From Syntrophus sp. (in: bacteria) (GTDB taxonomy: Bacteria > Desulfobacterota > Syntrophia > Syntrophales > UBA8958), in assembly GCA_003451635.1 (NCBI GenBank), contig DMAT01000074.1, forward strand, positions 1 through 9,463: a DNA stretch of 9,463 nucleotides, read 5' to 3'. Positions 6,515 through 9,463 of the stretch are shown in pieces. The notes beneath the pieces were generated by a model. That model was not told the origin of the DNA and searched no databases. It was given only the letters and a program-made list of their open reading frames with translations. Position numbers and translations under genes: made by a program. Position 1 is the stretch's first letter. Every line of letters starts with the position of its first letter.

Positions 6515-6857
6515 AGGAGATAATTTCTCTGATCTGCCTCAGCATGACCTTGACAGCCGTCAGGAGCTGCCTTTCCTGGGACACGGCTCCTTCTTCCTGA
6601 CAGGTAATTGCTCCCCTTCTGGAAAGCTGATTCTTGGCGCCTTTGATCGTAAAGTGATCTTTGTAGAGAAGATCCCTGATGATCAGCAGCTCTTCCAGAT
6701 CTTTTCGCCGGTAAAGCCGCTGGTCTGATCTCGTGCGGACAGGCTTGATCGATTTGAACTCCGACTCCCAGTATCTTACGACGTAAGACTCCACCCCGAG
6801 GATGCTGCTGACTTCGCCAATTCGATAATAGGTCTTGTCAGGAATCGACACGTCCAT
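6513..6857 (-). CDS. Small MerR-family transcriptional regulator
   Basis: The product has 114 residues. The N-terminal half is a MerR-type winged helix-turn-helix: YYRIGEVSSILGVESYVVRYW at about 10-30, then WESEF at 30-34 and the wing RSDQRLYRRKDLEELLII at about 43-60. A short helical tail (about 90-114) could dimerise. There is no ligand- or metal-binding effector domain, and the only cysteine is near residue 86, so it is not a classical metal sensor. A regulator of this kind directly after ihfA is, to my knowledge, a common arrangement in deltaproteobacteria. It starts 33 nt after the ihfA stop with only a weak ribosome-binding site (GGGG about 8 nt upstream). Target genes cannot be read from the sequence. 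Confidence 0.88.
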   Translation of the reverse strand: MDVSIPDKTYYRIGEVSSILGVESYVVRYWESEFKSIKPVRTRSDQRLYRRKDLEELLIIRDLLYKDHFTIKGAKNQLSRRGAITCQEEGAVSQERQLLTAVKVMLRQIREIIS

Positions 6858-6890
6858 ACCAGGCGCCCCAAATTACCGGGTTTGCCGGAA

Positions 6891-7166
6891 CTAAACGTTC
6901 AGTGCCTTACGCAAAACCTGGCTCGATTTGAAAGTGAGGACGCGGCGAGCAGAAATTTCGATTTCTTTGCCCGTCTGGGGGTTCCGTCCGCGCCGGGACT
7001 TCTTTTCCTTCACCACAAAATTCCCAAAACCGGATATTTTTATCTTTTCGCCCCGGCCCAGGCAGTCCTTCATAATATCGAAAACCGATTCCACAATCCT
7101 TGCCGAATCCTTCTTTGAAAAACCAAGCTTCTCGTACACGTCCTGAATAATGTCTATTTTCGTCAT
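6891..7166 (-). CDS. ihfA: Integration host factor subunit alpha
   Basis: IHF alpha pairs with IHF beta to bind the minor groove at specific sites and bend DNA sharply, acting in recombination, replication and transcription. The 91-residue product has the normal size of the HU/IHF family. Key parts are visible: LGFSKKDSARIVESVFD in the N-terminal helices; KISGFGNF (43-50), the family signature; and the DNA-clamping beta arm RRGRNPQTGKEIEISARR (58-75), with the intercalating proline at residue 63. The family alone allows HU or IHF beta; the position directly after pheT, as in E. coli, favours the alpha subunit. It starts 28 nt after the pheT stop. Confidence 0.93.
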   Translation of the reverse strand: MTKIDIIQDVYEKLGFSKKDSARIVESVFDIMKDCLGRGEKIKISGFGNFVVKEKKSRRGRNPQTGKEIEISARRVLTFKSSQVLRKALNV

Positions 7167-7173
7167 GGTTCTA

Positions 7174-7179
7174 CCTCCT
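7174..7179 (-). promoter_or_regulatory. Strong ribosome-binding site of ihfA
   Basis: AGGAGG on the minus strand, with 7 nt to the ATG at 7166. It lies in the 28-nt pheT-ihfA gap and is the best Shine-Dalgarno sequence in this operon, which suggests that ihfA is translated independently and efficiently compared with merR. Confidence 0.75.
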
Positions 7180-7194
7180 GTCTTCCGCTATTGT

Positions 7195-9463
7195 TTATTC
7201 TCCCCGGATCTTTGCTCCTGTCGCCTCGACCATGGTTTTAACGATCCGGTTATGGGCCACGTTGATCTCATCTTCCGTCAGGGTTCTTTTGGTGGATCGA
7301 TACGCAAAGCGCAATCCTAAACTTTTCATACCCTCAGGCAGATTTTCACCCGTGTATACATCAAATATTGCAACATTTTCAAGTAATACTTCATGCTGCT
7401 CATATCCGGTTCGGCAGAGGGTTTCTCCTTCCATGGCAACGGGAACAAGAAACGCCATATCTCTTGAACTGGCTGGAAACTTCGAGACTTCCCTGAAGTC
7501 AATTTTTCCCTTTGTGAACAAGCGCAGGGTCTCCAAATCCAGTTGAAACACAATGGCGCGGTTTTTCAGATCCATTCTCTCAAGGACATCTGGATGAATT
7601 TCGCCTATAAAACCCACCGTCTCCTGGCCGACAAGAATCCGGGATGAACGACCGGGATGGAGAAACGGTCGTGATGAATCTGCCACAAATCGAAGGGGCC
7701 GTATTTTTTGATCAGCAAAGAGGGCATCCAGGCAACCTTTGAGATCATAAAAATCCGCACCGACACCCTTGTTATGCCATGAGCCGTCATAACGGTTACC
7801 GGTTATGAGACCTCCCACGCAAGACCTTTCCTCGGGCAATTCCCCTTCCTTACGTCGAAAGAAGACGCGACCGATTTCAAACATCTTGAGATCGGCGCAA
7901 CCGACCCGGGCATTCCGGTTCATTACATCCAGGAGGTTGTAGACAAGGCTTGTCCGCAAAACGGATTGTTCCTCCGTCAAGGGATTACTTATTATCACGA
8001 AGTCCCTCAGGGGGTCGTCATTTTTTAACCCGAGTTGATCAGCCGACACGGGATTGATGAAGCTGTAAGTAATTACCTCCGTATATCCCATCCCGGTAAG
8101 GGCAGAGCGTAAAGCCCCCTCCAGAACCTGCTCGGGGCTTTCTCCCGCCGGCATACCGGCAGCGCCGGGCATTGTTACGGGTATATGGTTAAAACCATAA
8201 ATACGGGCGATTTCTTCAATGAGATCTATCTCTCTTGCTATATCCACGCGGAAGGTCGGCGGCGTTACAAGATAATAGGCGTCATCCGCCCGCAAGACTG
8301 TCATTTCCAGTTTTTCCAGAATCCTGATCATCTCCGCTGCCTGAATATCGATCCCCAAAACCTCATTGACCCTTTTTGGCCGCAAAGGGATGTCTTTTGC
8401 TGACTCGATCTGCCGGGGATACTCATCTATGGAACCCCTGCATACTGTTCCGTCCCCCAGGGCCGCCATGAGTTGGGCTGCTCTGTTCAAGGCCCGCACA
8501 ACTCCCTCTGGATCAATGCCCCGCTCAAACCGGAAGGCGGCATCGGTTCCCATCCCGAGCCACCGGGAAGAACGGCGGATGGACGGGGGATGGAAATAGG
8601 CGCTCTCCAGGAGAATCGTACTTGTATCGTCTTTCACTTCCGAGTTCAAACCACCCATGATCCCGGCAATAGCTACGGGTTTGAAGCCATCGCAGATCAT
8701 CAGGGTATCCGACCTCAGAGCCCGGTCCTTTTCGTCAAGGGAAACAAAATGCTCACCCTCCCGGGACCGCCGCACCACGATACGGCCCTCCTCAAGGAAG
8801 CGGTAGTCAAAGGCATGCAGGGGCTGACCCAATTCCATCATTACAAAATTCGTTATATCGACGATATTATTGATCGCCCGCAGCCCGACGGCCTCCAGGC
8901 GCTCCCGCATCCAGGATGGGGATGGCTTAATGGTAATATTTTTGATGATCCGTGCCGTGTAGCGGGGACAAAGGTCGGGATCCATGATTGAGACCGAGGT
9001 TATACCGACGATGTCTTCGCTGTTCTCGGTTACATCTATTTCTGGATAGCGCAGGGTTTTTCCGGTAATTGCCGCCACCTCCCGGGCAATACCGATGATG
9101 GACAGACAATCGGCGCGGTTGGGAGTGACGCCGATATCCAGCACTGTATCCTTCAGCCCCAAGGCGTCCTTAAGATCCATGCCGAGAGTGAGATCCGGCG
9201 ACAGGACCATGATCCCCGTATTGTCTTCACCGATGCCGAGTTCTTCTTCCGAACAGAGCATCCCTTCGGAAACTTCGCCACGGATACGGGAACTCTTGAT
9301 GACAAATCCACGCGGAATCGTCGCCCCGACCCTGGCAAGGGCGACTGTGTCTCCCGACCGGGTATTGGGGGCGCCGCAGACAATAGGCAGGCTCTCCGTC
9401 CCCGTGGTGACTTCGCAAAGAAACAGTTTCTCCGACTGGGGATGGGGACGCACGGAGGTAATT
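7195..9463 (-). CDS. pheT: Phenylalanine-tRNA ligase subunit beta, 5' end outside the window
   Basis: PheT is the large subunit of the alpha2-beta2 enzyme that charges tRNA-Phe; it binds tRNA and edits mischarged Tyr. About 755 residues are visible, of a protein usually near 800, so roughly the first 40-50 residues lie beyond the window. The frame is open through the edge: ITSVRPHPQSEKL belongs to the tRNA-binding (EMAP-like) domain, so the GTG at 9453 is an internal Val and not a start. Numbering from that Val, the domains are: tRNA-binding, about 1-95; LDIGVTPNRADCLSIIGIARE at about 105-125; B3/B4 editing region with PLHAFD at 211-216 and AFRFERGIDP at 306-315; B5, about 355-425; catalytic-like core with ISNPLTEEQSVLRTSL, about 470-650; and the C-terminal anticodon-binding fold from KFPASSRDMAF to the end. 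The gene looks intact. pheS would be expected just beyond the right edge. Confidence 0.97.
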   Translation of the reverse strand, partial: ITSVRPHPQSEKLFLCEVTTGTESLPIVCGAPNTRSGDTVALARVGATIPRGFVIKSSRIRGEVSEGMLCSEEELGIGEDNTGIMVLSPDLTLGMDLKDALGLKDTVLDIGVTPNRADCLSIIGIAREVAAITGKTLRYPEIDVTENSEDIVGITSVSIMDPDLCPRYTARIIKNITIKPSPSWMRERLEAVGLRAINNIVDITNFVMMELGQPLHAFDYRFLEEGRIVVRRSREGEHFVSLDEKDRALRSDTLMICDGFKPVAIAGIMGGLNSEVKDDTSTILLESAYFHPPSIRRSSRWLGMGTDAAFRFERGIDPEGVVRALNRAAQLMAALGDGTVCRGSIDEYPRQIESAKDIPLRPKRVNEVLGIDIQAAEMIRILEKLEMTVLRADDAYYLVTPPTFRVDIAREIDLIEEIARIYGFNHIPVTMPGAAGMPAGESPEQVLEGALRSALTGMGYTEVITYSFINPVSADQLGLKNDDPLRDFVIISNPLTEEQSVLRTSLVYNLLDVMNRNARVGCADLKMFEIGRVFFRRKEGELPEERSCVGGLITGNRYDGSWHNKGVGADFYDLKGCLDALFADQKIRPLRFVADSSRPFLHPGRSSRILVGQETVGFIGEIHPDVLERMDLKNRAIVFQLDLETLRLFTKGKIDFREVSKFPASSRDMAFLVPVAMEGETLCRTGYEQHEVLLENVAIFDVYTGENLPEGMKSLGLRFAYRSTKRTLTEDEINVAHNRIVKTMVEATGAKIRGE

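Noticed and set aside
8473..8991. A 172-codon open frame on the + strand, opposite pheT
   Set aside because: It lies wholly inside a strongly conserved region of pheT and its translation has no family resemblance.
9451..9453. GTG considered as the pheT start
   Set aside because: The frame stays open upstream to the window edge and the residues before it continue the tRNA-binding domain; the usual N-terminal 40-50 residues are missing, so the true start is outside.

Overview
The window (about 9.5 kb, roughly 50% GC) looks like chromosomal core-genome DNA of a Gram-negative bacterium, most likely a deltaproteobacterium / Desulfobacterota member of the Syntrophus-Smithella kind. This rests on a PlsB-type acyltransferase, a pheT-ihfA-merR gene order, a short mannose-type PTS IID gene next to HPr and Enzyme I, and a PxxKW cysteine-rich protein, a family I associate with this group. 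The taxonomic call is inference; no rRNA is present.

Layout, left to right. (1) Positions 1-282, + strand: the C-terminal part of enolase, closed by a strong hairpin. (2) Positions 400-5886, - strand: a compact four-gene cluster, read right to left: PTS EIID, HPr, Enzyme I, then PlsB. Gaps are 1, about 20 (or a 3-nt overlap, depending on the ptsI start) and 33 nt, so it is probably one operon. It converges on enolase. (3) Positions 5887-6033: a divergent intergenic region with candidate promoters in both directions. (4) Positions 6034-6327, + strand: a small protein with eight cysteines, of the PxxKW family. (5) Positions 6328-6512: a non-coding stretch with a nested inverted-repeat structure of about 123 bp, followed by a perfect 15-bp terminator stem. 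(6) Positions 6513-9463, - strand: pheT (5' end outside the window), ihfA and a small MerR-type regulator, closely spaced and ending at that terminator.

How the genes relate. Enolase makes phosphoenolpyruvate, and Enzyme I uses it to phosphorylate HPr; the two genes are neighbours but on opposite strands and not co-transcribed. EIID normally works with IIA, IIB and IIC of a mannose-family transporter, none of which is encoded here, so the sugar (if any) and the role of this PTS branch cannot be read from the window. PlsB at the end of the PTS operon starts glycerophospholipid synthesis. The other operon joins translation (phenylalanyl-tRNA synthetase), DNA bending (IHF alpha) and a transcription factor of unknown target.

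I see no sign of a new multi-gene system, phage, insertion sequence or CRISPR array. The most interesting items are the nested palindrome at 6340-6462, the orphan EIID-HPr-EI-plsB arrangement, and an HPr with Val in place of the usual Pro after its active-site His-Ala-Arg.
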